Assembly (NCBI GenBank): GCA_016285245.1
Contig: JAEEQH010000004.1
Span: forward strand, 62,001-126,000
Length of the DNA stretch: 64,000 bases
Direction of reading: 5' to 3'
Origin: Prevotella sp.
GTDB lineage: Bacteria; Bacteroidota; Bacteroidia; Bacteroidales; Bacteroidaceae
The translations under genes and the position numbers were made by a program. This document shows positions 47,115 through 55,925 of this stretch, in pieces (position 1 is the stretch's first letter; each line of letters starts with the position of its first letter). The notes beneath the pieces are model-generated. The model made no database searches. It had not been told where the DNA came from and saw only the letters and a program-made list of their open reading frames with translations.

Positions 47115-48569
47115 TCAATCAATCACGACAGGCTTGTACTTCGGAACGAGGGCCTTCATAATGCACCAGCCGATGAGATAGGCGACAGCGCAGAACGAGA
47201 AGACAATCATGTAAGCTGCAGGCTTGCCTTCGAAGCCCATGAAGGTGAAGGCGCTGCCCTGCTCAGCTGCCCAGGTGAAGAAGTTACCAGAACCCTTGTT
47301 GATGGCAAACGAGCCAAGACCGCCGATGGCAGTACCAAGACCAACGATGGTACCGATGGTCGACTTCGGGAACATATCGCCGATGGTCGAGAAGAGGTTG
47401 GCTGACCATGCCTGGTGACCGGCACCAAGCAGACCGATGAGGATGGCAGGCCACCAAGCGCTATAGGCACCGAGGGGCTGGGCCAGCAGACCGAGGACGG
47501 GGAAGCAGGCGAAGATGAGCATGGCACGCATACGGCCCAGATAGGGATTCATGCCGCGCTGCTCAACGAAGTACTTCGGCAGATAGCCACCACCGATAGA
47601 CAGTACGGTCACGATGAGATAGAGGGTGAAGATGAGCAGGATGCCCATGGTAGAGTCGGAGGTGTAGCCGTACTGGTCGCTGAAATAAGCGGGAGCCCAG
47701 AACAGGAAGAACCACCACACACCATCGGTCATGAACTTACCCACGAGGAAAGCCCAGGTCTGCTTGAAGGTGAGACACTGGAAGAACGGGATGGTCTTCT
47801 CTTCCTTCTCAGCATCACGGTTCTGCACTTCGGCCAGATCGTTGTCCTGCTCGATGTAGTTCAGCTCAGCCTGGTTGACACGCTTGTTCTGACGGGGCTT
47901 CTCATAGAGCCAAATCCACAGTCCCATCCAGACATAGCCCAGCACACCGATGATGATAAAGGCCATCTCCCAGCCCCAGGCACGTGCCAGCAGGGGAATA
48001 GTGGCGGGAGCAGCCAGGGCACCTACTGATGCGCCGCTGTTGAAGATAGAGGTAGAGAAGGCGCGGTCCTTCTTGGGGAAGTACTCGGCCGTGGCCTTGA
48101 TGGCGGCAGGGAAGTTACCTGCCTCGCCGACAGCCAGGATGAAACGGCAGGAGAGGAACAGCCACACGGAAATGGTGGCAATAGCCACAGCGGCATCGCT
48201 GCCAGCCTGTACCATGCGCAGGGCTTCGATAGAATCATAACCTTCGACATTCATAGCCACCCAGCCGCAGCCGGCATGCATCACGGCACCAGTTGACCAC
48301 ACGAAGATGGCAATCAGATAGCCTTTCTTGGTACCCATCCAGTCAATGAACTTACCTGATACGAGGTTGGCAAAGGCATAGAACAGGGAGAAAAGACCCG
48401 TGATGGTGCCATAGTCGGCGTCCGTCCAGTGGAAGTCAACGGCAATGAAGTCTTTCCAGGTTAGCGACAAGACCTGACGGTCCATGTAGTTGATGGTGGT
48501 TGCCAGGAACAGCAACGCACAGATGACCCAACGGAAGTTGGACATTTTGGTTTTTTGAATTGGTGTCAT
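47115..48569 (-). CDS. exuT: Hexuronate:H+ symporter-type MFS transporter
   Basis: 484 residues, about 12 hydrophobic segments, of the ExuT/ACS family of the major facilitator superfamily. Visible signatures: N-terminal 'TTINYMDRQVLS', typical of anion:cation symporters, 'DWMGTKKGYLIA' in the loop after TM2-3, and 'RFILAVGEAGNFPAAIKATAEYFPKKDRA', the conserved [GE]-x-GNFPA stretch, near residues 141-169. It is expected in the inner membrane importing galacturonate or glucuronate with protons. It lies 30 bp downstream of kduI on the same strand, which supports a uronate-catabolism operon. E. coli ExuT is about 430-470 residues, so the length is slightly above usual because of a hydrophilic central loop ('DLAEVQNRDAEKEEK'). 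The exact substrate is inferred. Confidence 0.85.
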   Translation of the reverse strand: MTPIQKTKMSNFRWVICALLFLATTINYMDRQVLSLTWKDFIAVDFHWTDADYGTITGLFSLFYAFANLVSGKFIDWMGTKKGYLIAIFVWSTGAVMHAGCGWVAMNVEGYDSIEALRMVQAGSDAAVAIATISVWLFLSCRFILAVGEAGNFPAAIKATAEYFPKKDRAFSTSIFNSGASVGALAAPATIPLLARAWGWEMAFIIIGVLGYVWMGLWIWLYEKPRQNKRVNQAELNYIEQDNDLAEVQNRDAEKEEKTIPFFQCLTFKQTWAFLVGKFMTDGVWWFFLFWAPAYFSDQYGYTSDSTMGILLIFTLYLIVTVLSIGGGYLPKYFVEQRGMNPYLGRMRAMLIFACFPVLGLLAQPLGAYSAWWPAILIGLLGAGHQAWSANLFSTIGDMFPKSTIGTIVGLGTAIGGLGSFAINKGSGNFFTWAAEQGSAFTFMGFEGKPAAYMIVFSFCAVAYLIGWCIMKALVPKYKPVVID

Positions 48570-48599
48570 ATTTATGTATTTAGAATTTTCTTAATTCCG

Positions 48600-49586
48600 T
48601 CATCGGATATCGATGACGGGAATGTTGTCCTTGTCGTTATAGTAGAGGTTCTCACCGGCCATGCCCCAGATGAAGGTGTAGTAGTAGGTGCCGGCGGCAG
48701 CGTGCATCGACCACTCGGGCGACATGATGGCCTGCTCATTGTGGAGCCACACTACCCTACTCTCCTCGGGCTGTCCCATGATGTGAGCGATGGTCTGGTC
48801 CTGAGGCAGGTTGAAGTAGTAGTAGGCCTCGATGCGGCGACCGTGGGTGTGCGGCGGCATGGTGTTCCAAGCAGCACCGGGATTCAGCTGCGTCAGACCG
48901 AGCTGCAGCTGGCAGGGGCCCTCCTCGAGCACATCGTTGACGATGAGCTTGTAGACGGTGCGGTTGTTACACTCCTCGAGCGAACCGACTGGTCCCCAGA
49001 CGGCGGCCTTCAGCGAGCCTTTACGGCCGTCGAGGGTAATCCACTGGGTCTTGTAATGCTGGTGGGCGGTAGCTGAGTTCAGGTAGAACTTCGCGGGCTT
49101 CGCGGCATCCTTCGAGCGGAAGAGCACCTCCTTGTTCACGTCCTTGTCCTTGCCGATGTGGCCGCGGCCGATGTAGAGGGCCTCCTTCGGCGACAGGGCG
49201 TACTCCTTGCCGTCGACGATGACCACGCCATCGCCCTCGCCGCAGTTCACCACGCCGAGCTCACGGTTGTAGAGGAAGTACTTCTCCTTGATGCCGGGGT
49301 CGACGTCGAGACCGAGCTCGAGGAAGTTCTCCAGCTTCAGGGTCTTCGTCACAGGCATGGCACCGCCGAAGATGAAGCGGTCGTAATGGGAGTACGTCAA
49401 ATTGATCTTGTCGGCCTCCATCACCTTTTCCATGACAAAGCGCTCACGGAGCGTCTTCGTGTCGTAGTGTTTCACATCCTCCGGATGGCACGCAGTCTGG
49501 AAGTTCACGGTCTGCTGGGCGGAGGCGGAAACAAATGCCGCTGCCAGCAGCGAAATGGAAAGAAATGTCCTTTTTTTCATATACAC
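48600..49586 (-). CDS. kduI: 5-dehydro-4-deoxy-D-glucuronate isomerase with signal peptide
   Basis: 328 residues. Residues about 25-328 align in character with KduI, the Zn cupin isomerase converting 5-keto-4-deoxyuronate to 2,5-diketo-3-deoxygluconate in pectin and glycosaminoglycan breakdown. Metal ligands are visible: His246 and His248 and Glu253 in '[16 protein letters not shown]', and His295 in '[12 protein letters not shown]'. Typical KduI is about 280 residues and cytoplasmic; this one has an N-terminal extension [18 protein letters not shown] ending SASAQ, a standard signal peptidase I signal, so export to the periplasm is predicted. It is the first gene of a two-gene unit with the exuT-like transporter. 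Identity of the enzyme is sure; its exported location is inferred from the signal. Confidence 0.9.
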   Translation of the reverse strand: MYMKKRTFLSISLLAAAFVSASAQQTVNFQTACHPEDVKHYDTKTLRERFVMEKVMEADKINLTYSHYDRFIFGGAMPVTKTLKLENFLELGLDVDPGIKEKYFLYNRELGVVNCGEGDGVVIVDGKEYALSPKEALYIGRGHIGKDKDVNKEVLFRSKDAAKPAKFYLNSATAHQHYKTQWITLDGRKGSLKAAVWGPVGSLEECNNRTVYKLIVNDVLEEGPCQLQLGLTQLNPGAAWNTMPPHTHGRRIEAYYYFNLPQDQTIAHIMGQPEESRVVWLHNEQAIMSPEWSMHAAAGTYYYTFIWGMAGENLYYNDKDNIPVIDIR

Positions 49587-49618
49587 CTTATTTTAAATGA
49601 ATGCTCTTTTGTTGTAAG

Positions 49619-49656
49619 GAAACGAAGTCTTTTTCTTGAAACGAAGTCTTTTTCTT
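49619..49656 (+). repeat. Two tandem 19-nt repeats upstream of kduI
   Basis: 'gaaacgaagtctttttctt' occurs twice head to tail, followed by 'gaaacgaatt' at 49661-49670. It lies between kduI and the GxxExxY gene, and the motif reappears inverted at 50170-50222 on the other side of that gene. Confidence 0.7.
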
Positions 49657-49704
49657 CTTTGAAACGAATTAACGTAATAATCGTAATTTATCCATAATTA
49701 TATT

Positions 49705-50151
49705 TTACTCACTGATGTAATTGCGATAGTTGTCTTGGTTCAGAAGCACGAAGTTGTCAAATTCTGGTAAATACAAATAACGTTCGGCATGCATGCTTTC
49801 CTCTCCGAAGTTCAGGAGTATCCCCCTTTGCTGTTTGGTTATTCGCATATAGTTAAACAACTGAGCGCGATGATCTGATGTGATTTCATCCACTGATTTC
49901 AGTTCTATCACTATGTTCTTGTAATAGAAATCGGCATAGTACACCTTTTCCAAGGGCTCGCCTTTGTAATATGTAACAAGCATCTTTTCTCTTTCAGCAT
50001 CCATACCACGGGACTTAAACTCTCGATCAAGAGATTCCTGATAGATGGCTTCTGCCATGCCGCGGCCTAAACAATTAAAGACTTCCATTGCAGCACCGAC
50101 CACCTCATATACATCTCTATATTCCTGCTTGGTCATATTTATTATGGACAA
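49705..50151 (-). CDS. GxxExxY family protein
   Basis: 148 residues, full length for the family. The naming motif is visible as 'GMAEAIYQES' near residues 31-40, and a second conserved block 'DFYYKNIVIELKSVD' near 74-88 has the D...E-x-K arrangement of PD-(D/E)xK nuclease folds, followed by 'HRAQLFNYMRITKQQRGILLNFG'. The family is widespread in Bacteroidota and has no established function; a nuclease-like role is suggested only by fold. It stands alone on the - strand between kduI and the PTS permease, with related short repeats on both sides, as if inserted as a cassette. The ATG at 50151 is the most upstream sensible start; MTKQEYR at 50136 is an alternative. Confidence 0.85.
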   Translation of the reverse strand: MSIINMTKQEYRDVYEVVGAAMEVFNCLGRGMAEAIYQESLDREFKSRGMDAEREKMLVTYYKGEPLEKVYYADFYYKNIVIELKSVDEITSDHRAQLFNYMRITKQQRGILLNFGEESMHAERYLYLPEFDNFVLLNQDNYRNYISE

Positions 50152-50169
50152 ATTACGATGATTATGGCA

Positions 50170-50222
50170 ATTCGTTTCCAGAAAAACCTGTATTCGTTTC
50201 TAGGAAAAACGGTATTCGTTCC
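50170..50222 (+). repeat. 22-nt tandem repeat (attcgttt...) upstream of GxxExxY gene
   Basis: Two 22-nt units (50170-50191, 50192-50213) plus a 9-nt partial unit, each starting 'attcgttt'. The reverse complement GAAACGAAT matches the repeats at 49619-49670, so related motifs flank the GxxExxY gene in inverted orientation. Confidence 0.65.
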
Positions 50223-50236
50223 TTAAATACACCTAT

Positions 50237-51676
50237 TTATTTTGAATTCTTTTCCTCACGGACAATGCGCGTGCGGTTCCACACCACCATGCCAATGGTG
50301 ATGAGTGTGAGGACGGCCATGCCAATCCACTTCATGTACTTCACGCAGGCATAGATGGTGTAGCCGAAGAGCGAGGAGGCGAAGTCCATAGCTCCGGCCT
50401 GGAAACCACTGGGAATCTGGGCGGCCTTGTCCTGCGTGGCCTCGTATACCGTGTTGGCAGCGTTCGTGAAGGCAGGAGCCATGTCGGTGACGAAATAGAG
50501 GCCGATTGTCACGGCCACCAAACCGATGATAAAGGTCTTCACCACATTTCCCTTGGTATAGGGCAGCACCATCACGAAGACGTAGAACATACCGGCCAAG
50601 GAAGCCAACGGCAGGAACTGATTGCCAGTCTTCGACAGGACGATGGACAGGATGAGCGTCACGGGGATGAGCAGCAGCGAGACGACGAGCGTCGTAGGAT
50701 GGCCGATGACGAGGGCGGGCGACATACCGATATACACTTTCTTGCCCTTGAACTTCTTTTTCACCACTTCCTGCGTCTTCTCGGAGATGGGCATCAGGCC
50801 GTCGATGAACAGACGAGTGATACGGGGAATGAGCTCCATCACGGCACCCATCGTCACACCTAGGAAGAGCACCGACTTCACAATGCCCATCACGGCATCG
50901 GAAGTGGAAGCGAAGCCTGCGGCATACGCCCCGAAATCGACGAAGTGGTCGAAATGGGCGGCAGCGCCGATCAGGGCACCCACGATGACACCGAGCACCA
51001 ACGGTTCGCCTAGCACGCCGAACTTCTTCTTCAGTCCCTCGGCATCGATGTCGAGCTTCGAGAAGCCGGGAATACGGTCAAGCAGCCAGTTGATAGCAAT
51101 GGCGAACGGCGTGAAACTCTGGCAGAACGGCTGCGGGATAGAGATGCCGTCCATGTTGTCGTAGTAGCCCTGAAAGCGGTCGGCGGTAAGGTCGGCCATC
51201 ACCAGTGTGACGATGTAACAGCTGATAGCAGCAAAGTAGCCCCACAGCAGCGACTGGTCCATGACGAAGTAGGCCACAGCGCCGATAAACGCGAAGTGCC
51301 AGTAGTTCCACAGGTCGATGTTCACCGTGCGTGTACACTTGGTAATAAGCAGCAAGAAGTTGATGCCCAGACAGATGGGAATGATGAGCGCTCCCACGGC
51401 GGTGTTGTAAGCCACGGCAGCAGCTGCCGGCCATCCCATGTCGAAGACGTTCAGGTCGAGATGGAAAATCTTCGAGATGGCGTCGAGTGGTGTGTTGAAG
51501 TTGGTTGTCAGTAGGGCGGTGACGATGCCAAGACCTACGAAACCAACGCCGACATAGAGGCCGCTCTTGAGTGACTTGCCGAACTTCATGCCTATGCACA
51601 GGCCGATAATTGTAAACAGAATGGGCATCATAACCGATGCACCAAGGCTGATGATGTAACTGAAAACTTGTTCCAT
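50237..51676 (-). CDS. PTS galactitol-type IIC permease, orphan
   Basis: 479 residues, very hydrophobic, with about 10-12 membrane segments. It resembles the GatC/SgcC family (PTS EIIC, galactitol type): N-terminal 'SLGASVMMPILFTIIGL', 'GFVGLGIVTALLT', 'DMGWPAAAAVAYNTAVGAL', 'LWNYWHFAFIGA' and central 'MELIPRITRLFIDGLMPIS', all characteristic. In enterobacteria GatC takes up galactitol with IIA and IIB partners that phosphorylate it. No IIA, IIB, HPr or EI gene is present within this window, and most Bacteroidales lack a complete PTS, so it may work as a facilitator or symporter. Its ATG follows a TAATTTTG -7 box on the - strand. Substrate unknown. Confidence 0.8.
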   Translation of the reverse strand: MEQVFSYIISLGASVMMPILFTIIGLCIGMKFGKSLKSGLYVGVGFVGLGIVTALLTTNFNTPLDAISKIFHLDLNVFDMGWPAAAAVAYNTAVGALIIPICLGINFLLLITKCTRTVNIDLWNYWHFAFIGAVAYFVMDQSLLWGYFAAISCYIVTLVMADLTADRFQGYYDNMDGISIPQPFCQSFTPFAIAINWLLDRIPGFSKLDIDAEGLKKKFGVLGEPLVLGVIVGALIGAAAHFDHFVDFGAYAAGFASTSDAVMGIVKSVLFLGVTMGAVMELIPRITRLFIDGLMPISEKTQEVVKKKFKGKKVYIGMSPALVIGHPTTLVVSLLLIPVTLILSIVLSKTGNQFLPLASLAGMFYVFVMVLPYTKGNVVKTFIIGLVAVTIGLYFVTDMAPAFTNAANTVYEATQDKAAQIPSGFQAGAMDFASSLFGYTIYACVKYMKWIGMAVLTLITIGMVVWNRTRIVREEKNSK

Positions 51677-51714
51677 TATGTAGTATTTTGTTTGTTTTAG
51701 CGTAGAATACGCGG

Positions 51715-51722
51715 CAAAATTA
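51715..51722 (-). promoter_or_regulatory. -7 box for the PTS IIC gene
   Basis: On the - strand TAATTTTG, matching TAnnTTTG, lies 38 bp before the ATG at 51676; a TTG about 21 nt further upstream is a weak -33 match. Confidence 0.5.
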
Positions 51723-51764
51723 CTAATATTTTTTCAATTAGCGCAATAATTCAGCTAAAGTTTG

Positions 51765-51772
51765 TATCTTTG
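51765..51772 (+). promoter_or_regulatory. -7 box for the M6 protease gene
   Basis: TATCTTTG matches TAnnTTTG. The inferred transcription start is near 51778. It rules out translation starts upstream of about 51780, including the in-frame TTG at 51770. Confidence 0.6.
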
Positions 51773-51805
51773 TGCCCGCAAAAGATGATTTCTCTACTAC
51801 AAAAT

Positions 51806-53338
51806 ATGACCAGACGATACTTTTTGACCACCATCCTCGCCCTGCTGACGACAATCACCATCAGTGCTTCCACACCAAGGAAAGGCGTGGGATGCTGGCG
51901 CGTCACGCCCAAGCGCAACATCACCGCGGCAGCACGCCTCAACGGACAACGGCGTGCCGCCGAGCAGTCGCCGTTCATCGGACAGAAGCGGGGACTGGTC
52001 ATCTTGGCGAACTTCACCGACACGAAGTTCAAGAGCGCCAATGACCACAACAAATACAATGACATCTTGAATACCGAAGGCTACACCTCGTCCGAGGGTT
52101 TCCGCGGCAGCGTGGCCGACTACTTCCGCGACCAGTCGGGCGGACAGTTCGAGCTGACATTCGACGTCCTCGGGCCGTTCACCACGAAGAACAACTACAG
52201 CTACTACGGTACCAACGACAAGAATGGTGACGATATGCGTGCCCATATGATGATCATCGAGATGTGTCAGGCTGCTGACAGTCTGGTGAACTTCGCCGAC
52301 TACGACTGGGACGGCGACGGCGAGGTCGACGAGGTCTTCGTCGTCTATGCCGGCAAGGGCGAGGCCGACGGCGGTAACGTCAACACCATCTGGCCACATA
52401 TGTGGACACTCGAGGATGCCGACGACCAGAAACTCTATCTCGACGACGTGGCCATCAATACCTATGCCTGTGCCAGCGAGCTAAAGGGAACGGGAAAAAT
52501 AGACGGCATCGGCACCTTCTGTCACGAGTTCTCTCATTGCATGGGCTTCCCCGACTTCTACGACACACTCGGCGGCAACCAGTACGGTATGGGAGCGTAC
52601 GACCTGATGTGCATGGGCACCTATAACGGCAACGGCTTCTGTCCGCCAGGCTATACCGCCTACGAGAAGATGGTATGCGGATGGCAGATGCCCATCGTCC
52701 TGGCCGACGAGGACGTCGACGTTGACTCCCTGCAACCCATGAGCAAGGGTGGACAGAGCTATATCATCTACAACGATGCCTACCCCGATGAATACTACAC
52801 CATCGAGAACCGCCAGCTCAACGGCTGGGACAAGAACTACCCCGCACGGGGACTGCTGGTGACACACGTCGACTACGACGAGTATCTCTGGTTTTACAAC
52901 TTCCCGAACGCTATCATCACCGACCAGAAAGCGCGTTCGAAGTGGGACTACGAACGTGGTAACGACCACCCGCGTATGACCTTCTTCCACGCCAACAACG
53001 ACGAGTCGTACCCGAAGCTTTACCCCTACGCCAAGAACGACTCGCTGACGGCCACGTCGAAGCCCTACGCCAAGCTCTACAACGCCAACTCCCTAGGGGA
53101 GACACGCATGGAGGGGGCTATCCTCGACATCCGCCAGAATGATGACGGCACGATGGCCTTCCGCTACCGTGCCCATCCGTCGACGCAGACTGCCGTCAAC
53201 CCCATCACTCATCACACTTCGTCCTCTACAGATGACACCTATTACACCCTCGACGGACGCGTAGCAGGCACCTCCAAGGCGTCACTACGCCCCGGCATCT
53301 ATATCGTAAGGGGTAAAAAGGTTGTGATTACACGATAG
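51806..53338 (+). CDS. Secreted M6-family metalloprotease
   Basis: 510 residues from ATG 51806, which gives a signal peptide MTRRYFLTTILALLTTITIS; ATG 51785 is possible. The zinc site HEFSHCMGFPD at residues 240-250 is the extended HExxHxxGxxD motif of the M6 (immune inhibitor A-like) peptidases, and 'YGMGAYDLMCMG' soon after matches the M6 met-turn. Before it, 'ADYDWDGDGEVDEVFVVYAGKG' is the usual M6 Asp-rich segment. The last 30 residues ('YYTLDGRVAG', 'PGIYIVRGKKVVI') fit the short secretion tail common in Bacteroidales exported proteins. It is monocistronic: divergent from the PTS gene and ended by a hairpin. It probably degrades host or dietary protein; substrate unknown. Confidence 0.88.
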   Translation: MTRRYFLTTILALLTTITISASTPRKGVGCWRVTPKRNITAAARLNGQRRAAEQSPFIGQKRGLVILANFTDTKFKSANDHNKYNDILNTEGYTSSEGFRGSVADYFRDQSGGQFELTFDVLGPFTTKNNYSYYGTNDKNGDDMRAHMMIIEMCQAADSLVNFADYDWDGDGEVDEVFVVYAGKGEADGGNVNTIWPHMWTLEDADDQKLYLDDVAINTYACASELKGTGKIDGIGTFCHEFSHCMGFPDFYDTLGGNQYGMGAYDLMCMGTYNGNGFCPPGYTAYEKMVCGWQMPIVLADEDVDVDSLQPMSKGGQSYIIYNDAYPDEYYTIENRQLNGWDKNYPARGLLVTHVDYDEYLWFYNFPNAIITDQKARSKWDYERGNDHPRMTFFHANNDESYPKLYPYAKNDSLTATSKPYAKLYNANSLGETRMEGAILDIRQNDDGTMAFRYRAHPSTQTAVNPITHHTSSSTDDTYYTLDGRVAGTSKASLRPGIYIVRGKKVVITR

Positions 53339-53342
53339 CATG

Positions 53343-53373
53343 AAGACTAAAGTGCACTGGGCACTTTAGTCTT
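53343..53373. terminator. Bidirectional terminator, overlaps stop of murF-alr
   Basis: Perfect 13-bp stem AAGACTAAAGTGC (53343-53355) with 53361-53373, loop ACTGG. It separates the convergent M6 protease and murF-alr genes and includes the last codons and the stop (53366-53368) of the latter. Confidence 0.75.
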
Positions 53374-55885
53374 GGAAATAGACACGCTTCACGCGGTTCG
53401 ACACACCGGTAAGAACCTCGTAAGGAATGGTGTCGATGGTGTCGCTGAGTGTGGTGACGGGCAGGTGTTCACCGAAAATCTCCACCTGGTCGCCCTCCTG
53501 ACAGTTGATGTCCGTGACATCGATCATCGCCACATCCATACAGATATTTCCCACGTACTCAGCCTTCTGGCCGTTGACCAGACAGAAGCCATGACGGTTA
53601 CCGAGATGGCGGTTCAGTCCGTCGGCATAACCGATGGGGATGGCACCGATGACGCTGTCGCGCCCCAGGATGGTGCGGCGGCTATAGCCCACCGAGTCGC
53701 CCGCCTTCACATGGCGCAACTGGAGAATGGTGGTCTTCAGCGTGCTGACGCAATGGAGTGTTCGCTTTTCACTCAAAGGATTTACCCCATACAGTCCAAT
53801 GCCCAGTCGGCACATATCCATCTGACGTTCAGGGAAATGCTCGATGCCGGCGGAGTTGTCCATGTGGCGCAGAATCTTATGAGAGAAAGCACTTTGGAGT
53901 TTCTTGCTACCCTCGTCGAAGAGCTGGAACTGACGGGCGGAGAAATCGTCGAACGTGTCGCTGTCACTGCCCACGAAGTGTGAGAAGACAGAGCGCGGGA
54001 TGACGGCCTGCTGGTGTTTCAGACGGTCGATAAGCTCATCGATCTCGTCTTTCTCTCCTCTAACGTTGAAGCCCAACCGGTGCATACCCGTGTCGAGCTT
54101 GATGTGCACGGGCCAGCCGGTGATACCCTCTTTACGAGCAGCCTTCACGAGGGCGTCAAGCAGACGGAAGGAGTAGACTTCGGGCTCAAGGTCGTAGTCG
54201 AAGAGCGTCTTAAACGACGTCATCTCGGGGTTCATCACCATGATGTTCGCCGTGATACCCGCACGGCGCAGGGCCACACCCTCGTCGGCCACGGCCACAG
54301 CGAGGTAGTCGACGCGATGGTCCTGGAGTGTCTTCGCTATCTCGATGGCACCAGCACCATAGGCGTCGGCCTTAATCATGCACACCATCTTCGTCTCGGG
54401 CTTGAGGAACGAGCGGTAGTAGTTCAGGTTCTCGACGACGGCACCGAGGTTCACCTCGAGGATGGTCTCGTGAACCTTCTGCTCCAGCAGTTCGGTGATA
54501 TGGTCGAAGCCGAAGCGGCGCGAGCCCTTCAGTAGAATCATCTCATTGCGCAGCTGGTGGAAGACGGTGCTGGCCAGGAACTCCTCAGTGGTGGCGAAGA
54601 AGTACTTCTCGCCGACCGTGAATGCCTGTGCCTGACTGGCAATCTCCTCGCCGATACCGATGAGTTTCTCGATACCACGCTTCACACAGAGGTCGTTGAC
54701 CTGGCGGTAAAGGCTCTCGGGCGTTTCACCACTCTGGTAGATATCGCTCAGGATGAGCGTCTTTTTCGTTCCTCGTTTCTCCTTCCTCGTTTCTCGACGA
54801 TTCATGAAGTCGAGAGCGATGTCGAGCGAGTTGATATCGGAGTTGTAGGAGTCGTTGATGAGCGTACAGCCCCGCTGGCCCTCCTTTACCTCCAGACGCA
54901 TGGCGATGGGCTCGAGCTTCGGCATCCGTTCCGCCAGCTGCTCGGGTGTCAATCCGAGATGCAGGGCGATGGTAGCACAGATGATACTATTCTCAATGCT
55001 GGCCTCGTCAATGAAGGGGATGGTATACTCGCCGGGCGTACCTTTATAATTATAAATAATATGAGATCCACCTCCTACCCATCCCGAGGGGAGAGAAGAC
55101 TGGGAAACGTCCTTGACATACATCGGCGCCTGCTCATCGCAGCGCGACCACCCTATTTTCTCGCCTTGATAATTCATGCGGCGTATGCAGCGACTGACGG
55201 TATTGTCGTCGGAGGGATAGATCATCGCCAGTGTGTCGTGCATCAGCTCCAACTTCTCCTGACACTTTTCCTCCATCGAACGGAAGTTCTCCTGATGGGC
55301 GTTCGACAGACAGGTCAGCACGCCGATGGTGGGCTGGATAATGTCGTGCAGCGCCATCATCTCGCCAGGCTGACTGATACCAGCCTCGAAGACGGCGACC
55401 TTCGTCTGCTCATTCAGTAGCCACACGCTAAGTGGCACGCCAATCTGGGAGTTGTAGCTACGGGGTGAGCGGACCACCATACCTCCTAAGTCCGGTGACA
55501 TGATCAATAGCTGATACAGCCACTCCTTCACCATCGTCTTACCGTTAGAGCCAGTGATGCCGATGACGGGACAGTCATGCTCGTCGCGATGGCGTTCGGC
55601 CAAACGCTGCAGGGCCGCCAGTGTCGACGGCACTTTTAGATAGTTAGCGTCTGCCTCAGGATGTTCTGGCACCTGCTCAACGACGAATGAGCGGACGCCA
55701 CGACGGTACAGCTCATCGATGTAGCGGTGACCATCGTTGCGGTTCGACCGCAGGGCGAAGAACAGCGTCTGTTCTGGGAAACACAGTGAGCGGCTGTCCG
55801 TCAGCAGCCAGCGTATGTTGCTCTCGGCGCTGCCATAGCGGCGGGCGCCTATCAGTGTCGCTATTTTCTCAATCGGATATATCAT
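53366..55885 (-). CDS. murF-alr: MurF-alanine racemase bifunctional protein
   Basis: 839 residues, the fused enzyme typical of Bacteroidales. The N-terminal half (1 to about 465) is UDP-MurNAc-tripeptide:D-Ala-D-Ala ligase: ATP loop 'VIGITGSNGKTMVKEW' at 107-122, then 'FEAGISQPGEM' near 166-176 and 'LINDSYNSD' near 342-350. The C-terminal half (about 475-839) is a fold-III alanine racemase: PLP lysine Lys505 in 'MIKADAYGAGA', 'HIKLDTGMHRLGF', 'VGYSRR' and 'GYADGLNR'. It supplies D-Ala and adds D-Ala-D-Ala in the cytoplasm to peptidoglycan precursors. Residues 363-375 (Arg/Glu/Lys-rich) are coded by a dispersed 'cgttcctcgtttctc' repeat. It lies 14 bp downstream of the CCA-family gene, with which it may be co-transcribed. 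Confidence 0.93.
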   Translation of the reverse strand: MIYPIEKIATLIGARRYGSAESNIRWLLTDSRSLCFPEQTLFFALRSNRNDGHRYIDELYRRGVRSFVVEQVPEHPEADANYLKVPSTLAALQRLAERHRDEHDCPVIGITGSNGKTMVKEWLYQLLIMSPDLGGMVVRSPRSYNSQIGVPLSVWLLNEQTKVAVFEAGISQPGEMMALHDIIQPTIGVLTCLSNAHQENFRSMEEKCQEKLELMHDTLAMIYPSDDNTVSRCIRRMNYQGEKIGWSRCDEQAPMYVKDVSQSSLPSGWVGGGSHIIYNYKGTPGEYTIPFIDEASIENSIICATIALHLGLTPEQLAERMPKLEPIAMRLEVKEGQRGCTLINDSYNSDINSLDIALDFMNRRETRKEKRGTKKTLILSDIYQSGETPESLYRQVNDLCVKRGIEKLIGIGEEIASQAQAFTVGEKYFFATTEEFLASTVFHQLRNEMILLKGSRRFGFDHITELLEQKVHETILEVNLGAVVENLNYYRSFLKPETKMVCMIKADAYGAGAIEIAKTLQDHRVDYLAVAVADEGVALRRAGITANIMVMNPEMTSFKTLFDYDLEPEVYSFRLLDALVKAARKEGITGWPVHIKLDTGMHRLGFNVRGEKDEIDELIDRLKHQQAVIPRSVFSHFVGSDSDTFDDFSARQFQLFDEGSKKLQSAFSHKILRHMDNSAGIEHFPERQMDMCRLGIGLYGVNPLSEKRTLHCVSTLKTTILQLRHVKAGDSVGYSRRTILGRDSVIGAIPIGYADGLNRHLGNRHGFCLVNGQKAEYVGNICMDVAMIDVTDINCQEGDQVEIFGEHLPVTTLSDTIDTIPYEVLTGVSNRVKRVYFQD
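54761..54799 (-). repeat. GAAACGAGGAAC-type repeat inside murF-alr
   Basis: On + it reads 'ttcgttcctcgtttctccttcctcgtttctc'; on the coding strand it gives Arg/Glu/Lys codons between the MurF segments 'IALDF' and 'TLILSDIY', where family members usually have a shorter loop. The same repeat type occurs in the CCA gene at 56519-56556. Confidence 0.55.
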
Positions 55886-55925
55886 AATTCTTCAATTTTT
55901 CAATTTTTCAATTCTTCAATTCTCT
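55886..55925 (-). repeat. AATTGAAAA simple repeat at the CCA-gene end
   Basis: On the - strand it reads 'gaattgaagaattgaaaaattgaaaaattgaagaatt'. It fills the 14-bp gap before murF-alr and also encodes the last residues (RIEELKN) and stop of the CCA-family gene. It is of the same family as 9679-9712. Confidence 0.65.

Noticed and set aside
51770..51805. Upstream start (TTG 51770) of the M6 protease
   Set aside because: It overlaps the TATCTTTG -7 box, so it would not be on the mRNA, and the signal peptide is better from 51806.
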